Below, one piece after another: positions 49,655 to 58,207 of a stretch of DNA of 64,000 bases. Source of the stretch: an uncultured Oscillospiraceae bacterium. GTDB taxonomy: Bacteria; Bacillota; Clostridia; Oscillospirales; Ruminococcaceae. The notes below the pieces were generated by a model. The model was given only the letters and a program-made list of their open reading frames with translations. It was not told the origin of the DNA and made no database searches. The first letter of the stretch is position 1. Every line of letters starts with the position of its first letter. The stretch lies in NCBI GenBank assembly GCA_910589145.1, contig CAJUSD010000002.1, forward strand, positions 124,001-188,000, written 5' to 3'. A program made the position numbers and the translations under genes.

Positions 49655-50689
49655 ATGGATATGAAAATGGAACATGTACGTTCCCTGCCCCATCCAGACG
49701 AGATTAAACAACAATATCCCCTAAGCCCGGAACTTGCAGAACATAAAGCACAGCGCGACGAAGAAATACAGAACATTCTAACAGGTAAATCCAATCGAAT
49801 CCTAATGATTATCGGCCCCTGTTCCGCTGACTCAGAGGAACCTGTTCTGGACTACATTTCCCGCCTGGTTCGGGTTCAGGAAGAGGTTAAAGACAAGATA
49901 TTGATTATCCCCCGTATTTATACCAACAAACCCCGTACCAACGGAGAAGGGTACAAGGGTATGGTGCATCAGCCTGATCCCTCCCATGAGGCGGATATGT
50001 TAAAGGGAATTATTGCTATCAGACATATTCATTTACGGGCTGTCACTGAAACTGGGTTTACATGTGCCGATGAAATGCTGTATCCAGAAAATCACTTATA
50101 TTTATCAGATTTATTATCCTATGTGGCAGTTGGAGCCAGATCTGTAGAAGATCAGCAGCACCGGCTGACAGCCAGCGGAATTGGAATTCCTGTTGGAATG
50201 AAAAATCCTACCAGCGGGGATTATGCTGTAATGCTAAACGCTATTTTAGCTGCTCAGCATTCTCATACCTTTATTTATCGGGGGTGGGAAGTCTGCACAG
50301 AAGGTAATGAATGTGCCCACGCCATTTTACGTGGTTCTGTAAATAAACATGGACAATCTATTCCTAATTACCACTATGAAGATTTGATGCGCTTATATGA
50401 GATGTACTATGAGAAAAATCTGAAAAATATGGCTTTGATTGTTGATGCTAACCACTCTAATTCTAATAAGCAGCCCTTAGAACAGATCCGTATTTGTAAA
50501 GATGTTCTTTCCAGTATGAGGCATTCTAAGGACATTGCCCGGATGGTTAAGGGATTTATGGTGGAAAGTTATATTGAGGATGGAAGCCAGAAAATTGGCG
50601 GGGGAATTTATGGAAAGTCTATTACTGACCCTTGTTTGGGATGGGAAAAGACTTACCGCTTAATCTGTGACATTGCAGAACAGGTTTAA
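49655..50689 (+). CDS. Phospho-2-dehydro-3-deoxyheptonate aldolase (DAHP synthase, AroFGH type)
   Basis: A 344-residue type I DAHP synthase, the first step of the shikimate pathway, joining phosphoenolpyruvate and erythrose 4-phosphate. Signatures are IIGPCSADS, IPRIYTNKPRTNGEGYKG, VGARSVEDQQHR, GIPVGMKNPTSGD, VDANHSNSNKQP and GFMVESYIEDGSQ. It is of the large AroFGH class with an N-terminal extension used for feedback control, though the regulating amino acid cannot be told from sequence. The ATG at 49655 has AAAGGA 9 bases upstream; the frame begins six codons earlier at a TTG that overlaps that site. Confidence 0.94.
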   Translation: MDMKMEHVRSLPHPDEIKQQYPLSPELAEHKAQRDEEIQNILTGKSNRILMIIGPCSADSEEPVLDYISRLVRVQEEVKDKILIIPRIYTNKPRTNGEGYKGMVHQPDPSHEADMLKGIIAIRHIHLRAVTETGFTCADEMLYPENHLYLSDLLSYVAVGARSVEDQQHRLTASGIGIPVGMKNPTSGDYAVMLNAILAAQHSHTFIYRGWEVCTEGNECAHAILRGSVNKHGQSIPNYHYEDLMRLYEMYYEKNLKNMALIVDANHSNSNKQPLEQIRICKDVLSSMRHSKDIARMVKGFMVESYIEDGSQKIGGGIYGKSITDPCLGWEKTYRLICDIAEQV

Positions 50690-50700
50690 AAAAGACAATC

Positions 50701-50774
50701 AGAGGGCGACAGCCTTTCCTCAGAAACACCCTAAAATATTTTGGGATGTTTGTCAGGTTAGGCTATCGCCCTCT
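50701..50774. terminator. Long imperfect hairpin terminator between convergent genes
   Basis: AGAGGGCGACAGCC at 50701 pairs with GGCTATCGCCCTCT ending at 50774, and partial pairing continues inward, giving a stem of over 30 bp. On the minus strand it is followed by a gap then TTTTTT; on the plus strand by TTTGCC. It separates the DAHP synthase and DUF4173 genes. Confidence 0.65.
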
Positions 50775-50799
50775 TTGCCTTATAAGAAAAAGCTATATT

Positions 50800-52572
50800 T
50801 TATCCCTTCCATGGGGTATACTGTTTGAATTCTTCCTCAAACGGGGAAAGAACTGATTCTACATAAAGTGATTGAGCAGTAGTGCCCAACCATGAATGAT
50901 TTGAAAACCTTGCTGTAACCAACATTCTGGATAAATACCACCCGGTTTCCGATTTTACTTGAGGATCCTGTGTGCTCAGGTATAAATCAAGGGCAGGAGC
51001 AACCCCTCCAAGATTGTAATCATACAGCTCCGAAATCTCAAAGTTAGGTAAAGACCCCTTTTGGAAACGGGAAAGATTATACCGGGCAATGACACCGTCA
51101 ACGTTTATCAGACAAAGGACAACAAACATAACTGCGCCAACAGCCGCAATATTTCTTATAATCGAAAACGATTTATATTGTAAAATAATTATCATCAAAA
51201 AACAAATTGTAAGGAAAGCCATAAACCAACAGGGCAGAAACCTTCTAATAGAAAGGCCATAAACATTAACGTAAAGAATCATCTTGCTCCAAGCAGTTCC
51301 TAAAAGCAGGAGGGTAAGCAGGGAAAGGACAGTATTAAACGTCCTTAAAACAGGGGTTTCCCTGCATGATTTCCTTGATAAGACATTAGCAGCCAAAAGA
51401 ACGGCGCCATTAAAAGCAGCAACACGGCAAAGTTCAAAGAAACCTTTTCTTGCATATTCGGCGTAACTGGAGTATCCCTCCGGGCAAATTCTGCGGAAAG
51501 CAGAAAACAGATATCCAGCCTGTACACCAATAAATATAAGATATACAAAGCAAATAATGCTCAGCGCCGTATAAACCGTTGCCATTGGAAGGATTTGAAG
51601 GGAACTAATTGTTTTTTCATAATCCTGCGGTTTTTTGCCGGAATTCCTCCTATGGAAGCAGCCAGCAATCAGCCCGTATAAATAGCATGCGGTAGGAATC
51701 GCCATAATCCCATATAATAGAAGGTTAAAGAGATAATGGAGGATATTGTCAAAAAAGCGTTCTACCAGGTTTTGGAATCCAATATCTGCGCTCATCAGTT
51801 GGGGAAGCACAATTCCCAAAATCGGGATGGAAATAATCGCCCCTAAAAGAATTCCTAAAATCGTCCGGCCCTGGCGTATTTTGGAGGCGCCCTGTTTCAA
51901 AGCGGATATACCGCATCCAAAATTTCCAAAGGGCATGACGAAGAATCCCCGAATCAAGTCAATTGGCATCCAGTTATCGGTTCTTTCCGAAAAAAGAGCG
52001 CCTGATAAGGACATAGGCCAGTAAACTGCTGTTCCCAGCAGAAAACTAATCTGTACAATCCAATATCCGCCCTGGCTCAAACAACCCCATAAACAATATC
52101 CAAGAGCACAGCCTAACATCATAGCCAGCCAGAACCAGCTTTCCCTGCGAATGGCGATCCCTTTTCCTCTGGCATACCCCAGGATAACACAAGCGTAAAT
52201 TAAAGTAAATACGCCCATTCTCATCCCGTCTCCATACCATAGAACGCCCCATCTCATCAGCAGATAGCTCATAATTAAAAAAAGCAGCGCGAAAATGCTG
52301 TCATGTTTATCCGCTGTAAACGGTTCTTTTACAGGCTTAACATCTATAATGTTTACCCCTTCTGTATTGCTTCGCCATGCAGCTGCAGAATATGGGGATA
52401 TGGCCTTTTGGTTTTCCTTCTTTTCTCCCTCTCCCTGCGGCTCCTGGCCAGTACCTTGGGGTTCTGGCTGCCAGCCTTTTGGTGGTTTCGGCGTTGTTTT
52501 CTCTGTCTGTTCACCACTGGTCATATCTGTTGTGGATTGTTCTGATCGGTTCATTTCCTTATTTTCTTCCAC
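50800..52572 (-). CDS. DUF4173/DUF4153-family membrane protein
   Basis: A 590-residue protein: a cytosolic N-terminus of about 90 residues rich in Pro, Gln, Glu and Lys, then about eleven TM helices, and a C-terminal soluble part of about 90 residues. The family is recognised by SSYAEYARKGFFELCRVAAFN in the second half. Its function is unknown. The GTG start has AAAGGAGG 8 bases upstream; the frame extends further but the next ATG lacks a ribosome site. It is the third gene of a DUF2975-HTH-DUF4173 set that recurs in Firmicutes and is probably a membrane sensing or stress module. Confidence 0.8.
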   Translation of the reverse strand: MEENKEMNRSEQSTTDMTSGEQTEKTTPKPPKGWQPEPQGTGQEPQGEGEKKENQKAISPYSAAAWRSNTEGVNIIDVKPVKEPFTADKHDSIFALLFLIMSYLLMRWGVLWYGDGMRMGVFTLIYACVILGYARGKGIAIRRESWFWLAMMLGCALGYCLWGCLSQGGYWIVQISFLLGTAVYWPMSLSGALFSERTDNWMPIDLIRGFFVMPFGNFGCGISALKQGASKIRQGRTILGILLGAIISIPILGIVLPQLMSADIGFQNLVERFFDNILHYLFNLLLYGIMAIPTACYLYGLIAGCFHRRNSGKKPQDYEKTISSLQILPMATVYTALSIICFVYLIFIGVQAGYLFSAFRRICPEGYSSYAEYARKGFFELCRVAAFNGAVLLAANVLSRKSCRETPVLRTFNTVLSLLTLLLLGTAWSKMILYVNVYGLSIRRFLPCWFMAFLTICFLMIIILQYKSFSIIRNIAAVGAVMFVVLCLINVDGVIARYNLSRFQKGSLPNFEISELYDYNLGGVAPALDLYLSTQDPQVKSETGWYLSRMLVTARFSNHSWLGTTAQSLYVESVLSPFEEEFKQYTPWKG

Positions 52573-52594
52573 AATCGTTTCCTCCTTTTTCATC

Positions 52595-52822
52595 TTATTT
52601 ATCCATAGGGTCAAAAGGTTCTTCTTCGTATTTGAGTAAGTCCGACGGCTGGCACTTCAACTCCCTGCATATGGCTTCCAGTGTGGAAAATCGTACTGCC
52701 TTTGCTTTATTGTTCTTTAAGATCGAAAGATTCGCCGGTGTAATCCCGATTCTCTGCGCCAATTCCCCTCCCGATATCTTCCGCTTTGCCATCATAACAT
52801 CCAGGTTCACGATAATCGGCAT
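52595..52822 (-). CDS. XRE-family helix-turn-helix regulator (YozG type)
   Basis: A 75-residue Cro/C1-like DNA-binding protein. The helix-turn-helix covers about residues 18-45 (ELAQRIGITPANLSILKNNKAKAVRFSTLEAICRELKCQPSDLL). No other domain is present, as in YozG. It lies 21 bp after the DUF2975 gene and 22 bp before the DUF4173 gene, so it probably regulates this operon with membrane input from the neighbours. The ATG has GGGGGAGC about 8 bases upstream. Confidence 0.9.
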   Translation of the reverse strand: MPIIVNLDVMMAKRKISGGELAQRIGITPANLSILKNNKAKAVRFSTLEAICRELKCQPSDLLKYEEEPFDPMDK

Positions 52823-52843
52823 TTTTTCACGCTCCCCCTTTTG

Positions 52844-53293
52844 CTATATTGTATAATCTACTTCCTGCTGTAGTTCAACCGCTTGGGCGAACACATTTTT
52901 TACTACCCTTACAATAATTCCCACAAATGCGGCTGCAAAAGCTATTAGCAGATAGGGAATATAATACAGCGCTGACAGCAGGCATATTCCTCCGCCTAAA
53001 ATACTATACCAGGATATCCGCCGCAGTCCTGCTACATTTGCCAACACAAAAACTTCTCCTTTGCTAATTCGCTGTAACAGCCTGTAGAGTTCGTACAACA
53101 GCAGCAATGCAGGGATACATCCGCTGTACAGAGTCAAATAAAACAAAAGCTCCTTTCCTGCAAGATGCGCCTGACTGTAATTTATCAGCCAAGCTGTCAT
53201 CCATGGGGCAAAAACCGCTGCTGTCAGTATCAATAGCATAAATATGAGAACTCCCAGTTTGGATAAGGCTATGGATTTTTTCTCATCCCACAT
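52844..53293 (-). CDS. DUF2975 membrane protein
   Basis: A 149-residue protein with four TM helices (about 12-36, 48-70, 92-112 and 113-135) and the DUF2975 motif LLQRISKGEVFVLANVAGLRRISWYS between TM2 and TM3. DUF2975 proteins are found next to YozG-like regulators and are thought to modulate them; the mechanism is unknown. It is the first gene of the three-gene operon. The ATG has GGGGG about 8 bases upstream. Confidence 0.85.
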   Translation of the reverse strand: MWDEKKSIALSKLGVLIFMLLILTAAVFAPWMTAWLINYSQAHLAGKELLFYLTLYSGCIPALLLLYELYRLLQRISKGEVFVLANVAGLRRISWYSILGGGICLLSALYYIPYLLIAFAAAFVGIIVRVVKNVFAQAVELQQEVDYTI

Positions 53294-53322
53294 ATCATGT
53301 CCCCCTTAATGGTTATAGGACT

Positions 53323-53351
53323 ATTATAAATCATGTTTTATTGAAATGCAA
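53323..53351 (-). promoter_or_regulatory. Sigma-A promoter of the DUF2975-HTH-DUF4173 operon
   Basis: On the minus strand TTGCAT and a perfect TATAAT are separated by 17 bases, 30 bases upstream of the first start codon. A divergent promoter lies 68 bp to the right. Confidence 0.75.
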
Positions 53352-53418
53352 TATTTTTTTATCGAAAAACAATAAATAATAATTTTCATTTGACAGAATC
53401 ATGTTAAATAAACCTTTC

Positions 53419-53447
53419 TTGTTATGCGTTCGGCAGTATGTTATAAT
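53419..53447 (+). promoter_or_regulatory. Sigma-A promoter of the APH-like gene
   Basis: TTGTTA and a perfect TATAAT with a 17-base spacer, 36 bases before the start codon. Confidence 0.75.
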
Positions 53448-53482
53448 TAGGTTGTCCAAGCTTACAGAAAGGGGCAAAACAA

Positions 53483-54289
53483 ATGAATTTGAACCTTACT
53501 CAGAACAATTTGATTGGAGTGGGAAATACAGCGGATGTTTATGATATTGGAAACAACAAAGTAATAAAATTGTTCCATACAGGATTTTACTCTCAAAATG
53601 AAATAAAAAGGGAATTCCATAATACCCTGCTGGCAGTTCAGGCAGGGCTGCCTGCTGCGAAAGCCTATGAAATTGTTACTGTGGAAAACCAGGCAGGGAT
53701 TATTTACGATAAAATTCCAGGGGAAACACTGCTGGACATTCTTTTCAAGACCGGTGAAGTGGAAACCCATACTTTAACCTTAGCAGCTACACATAAAAAG
53801 ATATTAAACACAACCCCTCCATCCATTGAAAGCTATAAAAAGAAAATTCAATACAGAATCAGCCGATCAGAAAAACTTCCTCCAAAAAGCAAGACAAGGC
53901 TTTTCAAGATTTTAGAGAGCTTCCCCGATGGGGACAGCTTTTGTCATGACGACTTCCATTTCAGCAATATTCTTTGGGATGGGAAGCAGGCGTATGTTAT
54001 AGATTTAATGGATATTTGTAAAGGGAACCGAAACCTTGATATTGCAAGGACACTTTATTTAATAGAATTTCCCCGTGTATCAAAGGATGTTCCCAACTGG
54101 GAAAAGGTGCCTGAAATGCAGAAACAGGCTGCTGAAATTTACCTCAGAGAAATGGGGGTAACCAGGAAAGAAATAAATGACTATTTAATTATTGCTGCCG
54201 CCAAAACCCTGACTGGCTTAACAGATTATCAGGCAGAGCAGAGGGAATTGACTCTGCAATTTCTCCGTTCTCAGGGGATTCCGGTATAA
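53483..54289 (+). CDS. Aminoglycoside phosphotransferase-like kinase (APH family)
   Basis: A 268-residue protein of the APH/choline kinase-like family. The catalytic loop is CHDDFHFSNILW (HxDxxxxN, about 153-164) and the metal-binding aspartate lies in VIDLMD (about 171-176). The N-terminal lobe has IGVGNTADVYDIGNNKVIKLF. It probably phosphorylates a small molecule; the substrate is unknown and antibiotic resistance should not be assumed. The start is ATG with AAAGGGGC about 7 bases upstream. It is a single gene between its own promoter and a terminator. Confidence 0.82.
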   Translation: MNLNLTQNNLIGVGNTADVYDIGNNKVIKLFHTGFYSQNEIKREFHNTLLAVQAGLPAAKAYEIVTVENQAGIIYDKIPGETLLDILFKTGEVETHTLTLAATHKKILNTTPPSIESYKKKIQYRISRSEKLPPKSKTRLFKILESFPDGDSFCHDDFHFSNILWDGKQAYVIDLMDICKGNRNLDIARTLYLIEFPRVSKDVPNWEKVPEMQKQAAEIYLREMGVTRKEINDYLIIAAAKTLTGLTDYQAEQRELTLQFLRSQGIPV

Positions 54290-54373
54290 GCCTGCCCTTA
54301 AAATGGGAAACTTGGCTTTTTAAGCCGCTTTATGCGGTTCCTTATTACAGATGTGCCCACATATGTACAAACC

Positions 54374-54409
54374 AAAAGGGCCGAAAGCATAAAAGCCTTC
54401 GGTCCTTTC
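54374..54409. terminator. Bidirectional intrinsic terminator
   Basis: Stem AAAGGGCCGAAAGC / GCCTTCGGTCCTTT (with G-T pairs) and a 6-base loop. TTTCTT follows on the plus strand and TTTTGGTTT on the minus strand. It lies between the convergent APH-like and ydcF genes. Confidence 0.75.
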
Positions 54410-55186
54410 TTATTCTCCAAACATCCAAAAATGTACAATCCCCAAATACTCCCGCACTACATATGCCGGAACCAGGTAAAACGATGTTGGCGCATATCGG
54501 TTATAGAACTTCATCCCCAGCCGTTTTGCCATCAACGCCGCACGGTACTGGTGATACCCGCTCGTCACAATGGTAATGGTATCCGGCCATCCTGCCTCTG
54601 CAATAATCTGTCTGGAAAAAATAAGGTTCTCCTGTGTACTGGTAGACTGATTTTCCTCCCGGATACGTTCCGGCTCAATTCCTTTTTTTATCAAATATTC
54701 CCGCATAATATGGCTTTCAGAATATTCTTCATCCGGCCCCTGTCCTCCCGAAACAATGCAATTTAGGGATGGGTCTTTTTCTAATGCCCGATAAGCGCTG
54801 TCCAGCCTTTGCCGAAGCATCACAGTTGGACGGTTTCCATTAATTTTACATCCCAATACCACCAAAGTAGTTTCACAGTCCTTTGGTGGAAAGTGAAAGA
54901 AAGCATACTGTATAATCATAATGGTAAGCACAAGGGCAAATAAAATTCCAGCCCAAAGAACGCCATAAACAGCCCCCTCCATCCAATGCCAATGCTGTCC
55001 AAAGATTTTACTGCAAAAACTTTCCTGGCGAAGAACTAAAAGAAAAATCCCTCCCAAAATGAGTGCCCAAATCCCCTCGCTTCTCCATATCCCATGAGTA
55101 ATAACTGGCATCATCCCGCAAACAATCATGGCAATTCCCAGATAGTAACAAAACCGGCGCATAAATGTATAAAAAAGGTTCAACAT
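54410..55186 (-). CDS. YdcF/ElyC-family (DUF218) membrane protein
   Basis: A 258-residue protein with three N-terminal TM helices (to about 100) and a DUF218 domain: TTLVVLGCKINGNRPTVMLRQRLDSAY, IVSGGQGPDEEYSESHIMREYL, STSTQENLIFSRQI and IVTSGYHQYRA. Relatives (ElyC, SanA) act in envelope integrity and lipid-carrier metabolism in enterobacteria; the role here is not known. The ATG has AAAGGAG 6 bases upstream. It lies 21 bp after folC on the same strand. Confidence 0.88.
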   Translation of the reverse strand: MLNLFYTFMRRFCYYLGIAMIVCGMMPVITHGIWRSEGIWALILGGIFLLVLRQESFCSKIFGQHWHWMEGAVYGVLWAGILFALVLTIMIIQYAFFHFPPKDCETTLVVLGCKINGNRPTVMLRQRLDSAYRALEKDPSLNCIVSGGQGPDEEYSESHIMREYLIKKGIEPERIREENQSTSTQENLIFSRQIIAEAGWPDTITIVTSGYHQYRAALMAKRLGMKFYNRYAPTSFYLVPAYVVREYLGIVHFWMFGE

Positions 55187-55207
55187 ATTTTCTCCTTTAA
55201 GCGGTTA

Positions 55208-56512
55208 TCAATCCCTCTGTTTTTCTTTCAGCCAGTCTAAAACCGCTGTCCTCATGTCAGCGGCAAGGTACAGTGAACCGCAGATTACAACAGCACCATC
55301 CTTTCCCGCCAACTCTATCCCACGCAGGTAACTTTCCCGGAAGCCAGCCCCCAGCTCAACACATTCGCAATATTCCCCTGCAAATTCTGCTAGTTTTTCT
55401 TTCGGCAGGGCGCGATACTCCAAACTGGGCGTTACTGCAATAACCGCATCAGCAAAAGAGGCAATTCTTTTAACAACCTTTTGACAATCTTTATCCCCCA
55501 TCATTCCCATAATAGCAACCAACGGCTTTACATCCTTCAGCACATCTTTTAAAGTAATTTCTAAAGCTTCTGCCCCGTTATCATTATGAGCGCCGTCTAA
55601 AATGGTCAGCGGCTGCCTGCAAAGTATTTCTGTTCTGGCGGGAAATGTTACCTTTGCAATTCCCTGAATCATTTGGGAATCTGTTGTCTCGATTCCCGCT
55701 CCACGTATTGCGCGAATTGTTTCAATTACATTGATAGCATTACAAATCTGATGCTGGCCAAGAAGTGGAAGGTGAATTTTTAACCCATCATATATAAAAT
55801 CTGTTCCATTAATATCATGCTTTATAATATTGGCATGGTTGAAATTTCCCTGAATAAGCATATTACCATTTTCTGCGCACTTTTCCATAATAGCCGCCAG
55901 TGCATCAGGATCCGTGTGGGGATAAACACACACAGGACACTTTCCTTTTATGATGCCCGCTTTTTGGGCAGCTATTGCCTCCAAAGTATTCCCCAGCATA
56001 TTTGTATGGTCAAAACCAATATTGGCAATAACTGCCGCCAAAGGTTCGCGAATAATATTGGTACTGTCTCTAAGTCCTCCAATTCCCACTTCCAAACAAA
56101 CAACGTCGCATTTTTGTTCTGCAAAATATACAAACCCAATTGCTGTTACTACTTCAAATTGTACAGGGCCGTCTCCCTCTTGATACATCTGGTCAATGAC
56201 AGGCTTGATTGCAGCTACTATCCGTACAAGGCCATCCTTTGGAATCATTTTGCCGCCAATTTGAATCCGTTCCCGGAATTCCAGCACATAGGGAGAAATA
56301 AACATTCCTGCTTTATACCCGGCACAGGTTAAAATGGAATTTAACATTGCAGTTGTGGATCCCTTCCCGTTGGTTCCAGTAATATGGATATAGGAGAGCT
56401 TGTCCTGCGGGTTTCCTAAAAGTTCCATAAACCGCCTCATCCGGTTTAACCCTTTTATCTCACTTCTATGGCGCAGATTTATAATATAGTCAACTGTTTG
56501 TTTAAAGTCCAT
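55208..56512 (-). CDS. folC: Bifunctional folylpolyglutamate synthase / dihydrofolate synthase
   Basis: A 434-residue Mur-ligase-family enzyme that adds glutamate to dihydropteroate and folates. The P-loop ITGTNGKGST (about 44-53), the omega-loop region FISPYVLEFRERIQ, the metal-binding IANIGFDHTNMLGNT, the KAGIIK segment with its carbamylated lysine, and ILDGAHNDNGAEAL are all present. The length is normal. The ATG has GGAGG 12 bases upstream. It is the middle gene of a leftward cluster with an upstream unknown and downstream YdcF. Confidence 0.95.
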   Translation of the reverse strand: MDFKQTVDYIINLRHRSEIKGLNRMRRFMELLGNPQDKLSYIHITGTNGKGSTTAMLNSILTCAGYKAGMFISPYVLEFRERIQIGGKMIPKDGLVRIVAAIKPVIDQMYQEGDGPVQFEVVTAIGFVYFAEQKCDVVCLEVGIGGLRDSTNIIREPLAAVIANIGFDHTNMLGNTLEAIAAQKAGIIKGKCPVCVYPHTDPDALAAIMEKCAENGNMLIQGNFNHANIIKHDINGTDFIYDGLKIHLPLLGQHQICNAINVIETIRAIRGAGIETTDSQMIQGIAKVTFPARTEILCRQPLTILDGAHNDNGAEALEITLKDVLKDVKPLVAIMGMMGDKDCQKVVKRIASFADAVIAVTPSLEYRALPKEKLAEFAGEYCECVELGAGFRESYLRGIELAGKDGAVVICGSLYLAADMRTAVLDWLKEKQRD

Positions 56513-56547
56513 AAGTAATTACTGCCTCCTGATTAAGACTTTTTATA

Positions 56548-57333
56548 TTATCCGGGAATTTCCAATAGCATCCAACCATATAATTGCGGTTCACTGTCTG
56601 TCCCTTTTACCGTCAGAACCACTGGCAGAAACTGCGGAGATATCTGGTCTGTCTCGGTTGCGGTAAACCATCCCCCATTGTAGCGTACAAACCATATGAG
56701 CCTTTCGTCTATTTCTGTCTGTAATGCTGGCGCTTCACGGTCAGTTTCGATTGTTAAGCCGTCTGCTGGAGCTGCCATAAAAAATCTGCCCTCGCTGGCA
56801 ATTGGTTTTTGATTAGCTAATTCCGACATGGGATGGTGGGATAACGTATATAAGGTTTCATAGGGAACACGTTTTGGAAGTGTGTCGGGGTCAATGGAAA
56901 TATAACCTTCCAACCGTTCCAGTTTGGCCCAATAGCCGTCTGGCGTTTTTTCTTCTGATAAGGTAAGGCGGTATATCTGGCCTTGGGTTCCGCCTGCAGC
57001 ACAGGCCATAAATGTTAAATCTGCTGAAAGCAGCTTCCCTGCACTGTTGAAGGAGATTTCGTCAATAGAATCAAGATAAATACTTTTGACGCCTTTCCGG
57101 TCAATCGTTTCCCGAATACCGTCCAGCCTTTTTTCAGTCAGAAGGTTTTCCGCTGTCAGTTCCGTAATTTCCCAGTTGCTGTAAACCCGATAGGAATCCT
57201 GTGGATACATCATACCAAACAGCCATTGAAAAAAGAAAACCAAAAGCGCTACGCCTATTGTCAGCAGCGGAACGGAAAGTTTTTGCCAAACGGTTGAAGA
57301 TACAGCTTGTGGATTGGGTTTGTGTTCTTCCAT
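56548..57333 (-). CDS. Hypothetical membrane-anchored extracytoplasmic protein
   Basis: A 261-residue protein with a short cytosolic N-terminus, one TM helix (about 18-41, VPLLTIGVALLVFFFQWLFG) and an extracytoplasmic domain of 220 residues. Its segments (SNWEITELTAENLLTEKRL, KLERLEGYISIDPDTLP, RLIWFVRYNGGWFTATE) match nothing I recognise. No lipobox is present. The ATG follows GGGGGATAA by 7 bases. It lies 35 bp upstream of folC, and they may be co-transcribed. Confidence 0.65.
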   Translation of the reverse strand: MEEHKPNPQAVSSTVWQKLSVPLLTIGVALLVFFFQWLFGMMYPQDSYRVYSNWEITELTAENLLTEKRLDGIRETIDRKGVKSIYLDSIDEISFNSAGKLLSADLTFMACAAGGTQGQIYRLTLSEEKTPDGYWAKLERLEGYISIDPDTLPKRVPYETLYTLSHHPMSELANQKPIASEGRFFMAAPADGLTIETDREAPALQTEIDERLIWFVRYNGGWFTATETDQISPQFLPVVLTVKGTDSEPQLYGWMLLEIPG

Positions 57334-57839
57334 ATTTATCCCCCTGTATGAATTTTTGCCCTGATGTACATTTTAACATATTGCAGACAGGGTTTCAACT
57401 ATATGCCGGACTTATCCACGGAAATCAATTTTATGGAGATTTTGAGGTGGATATTGACAAACACCCCACCGGGGTCTTTTTCAGGGTAGGCGGAGAAAAA
57501 GGGAAGGTTCTTCTTTCTTTTTCTATCGCAAAAAGACGGACGAAACCCCCGGCTGGCTGCCGAGGGTTCCAACCTAATTATATTGTAATAGAAAGAAGGA
57601 AAGAAAAATGCTCTTGCCAAAGGGGAGTTTCGCGCCTTGCGGGTTCAGTTCAGCAAAGCTGAACTGACGACCAAAGGGCGCTGCCCTTTGGAAACCTGCC
57701 ACTTTCGAGAAAGCGGCCAAAGCTTTTCATACGGGTTTGGTTTGTGCTTACTTTGGCTTTGCGCCCGCGCCGAAGGTTTTTTCTTCTTTTTTGCAATGAT
57801 TCTGTAAATTGATTTCCGTGGGATGTATCAAATCAGGGA
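57334..57839. other. Intergenic region with dispersed palindromes
   Basis: Five hundred bases without a convincing gene between the divergent anchored-protein and rsgA transcription units. It holds an imperfect hairpin around CCCCCGGC/GCCGAGGG near 57550-57570 and the repeat block at 57622-57691. Short frames here overlap the palindromes and have no ribosome site. Confidence 0.6.
57622..57691. repeat. Dispersed palindromic repeat block
   Basis: It starts with GGGGAGTTTCGCG, shared exactly with 26336-26348. TCAGTTCAGC-AAA-GCTGAACTGA at 57645-57667 and CCAAAGGGC-GCT-GCCCTTTGG at 57671-57691 are perfect hairpins. Similar palindromes are frequent between genes of Oscillospirales. No protein-coding sense. 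Confidence 0.7.
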
Positions 57840-57868
57840 TTGACAATTTTACAACGGTATGCTATACT
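57840..57868 (+). promoter_or_regulatory. Strong sigma-A promoter of the rsgA leader
   Basis: A perfect TTGACA (57840-57845) and TATACT (57863-57868) with a 17-base spacer. Transcription would start near 57875, about 285 bases upstream of the rsgA start codon. Confidence 0.8.
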
Positions 57869-57919
57869 TACCACAAATCAAGCTGTGTCTGCCAATGAAA
57901 AAGAAAGGAGGTATTTATC

Positions 57920-57931
57920 ATGGGATCATAA
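57920..57931 (+). other. Three-codon leader ORF in the rsgA leader
   Basis: A strong AAAGGAGG lies 8 bases before ATG GGA TCA TAA. The minimal frame encodes Met-Gly-Ser only. It may be a translated regulatory minigene, or the ribosome site may be a structural feature of an RNA. Confidence 0.35.
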
Positions 57932-57980
57932 AGTTGAATAGTGGGAAAATGCCTTTTGTGAATACTATAACGTTGGTTGT

Positions 57981-58013
57981 AGCATACTCGAAGGAGTATG
58001 CTATTTTTATTTT
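57981..58013 (+). terminator. Intrinsic terminator or attenuator in the rsgA leader
   Basis: A perfect 9-bp stem AGCATACTC / GAGTATGCT with loop GAAG, followed by ATTTTTATTTTT. It lies about 110 bases after the promoter and 148 bases before rsgA. It would either give a short RNA or control read-through into rsgA. Confidence 0.85.
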
Positions 58014-58105
58014 TAGAAGCCGCAGGAAGTATTGCCATTAAGGTTGCTTTCAGCGGTATTTTTATGTCTTTTTCAGTCATAAACAAAAGAAAGGAGTTGT
58101 TTTTT

Positions 58106-58207
58106 ATGCGTGTAACAGTCAGCAGAGCCAAAACAACAATAATAATGGAGGAATTCAGAAGTGGATTTACAGAACTATGGATTTATGCCGGAGATGATAT
58201 CCATTGA
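58106..58207 (+). CDS. 33-codon upstream ORF overlapping rsgA
   Basis: ATG with AAAGGAG 9 bases upstream encodes a 33-residue basic-to-acidic peptide (MRVTVSRAKTTIIMEEFRS then GFTELWIYAGDDIH). It ends 47 bases inside rsgA in another frame. It may couple translation to rsgA or be a leader peptide. There is no family match. Confidence 0.35.
   Translation: MRVTVSRAKTTIIMEEFRSGFTELWIYAGDDIH

Noticed and set aside
57859-58041. 60-codon frame through the rsgA leader terminator
   Set aside because: It reads across a strong intrinsic terminator and has no ribosome site at its start.
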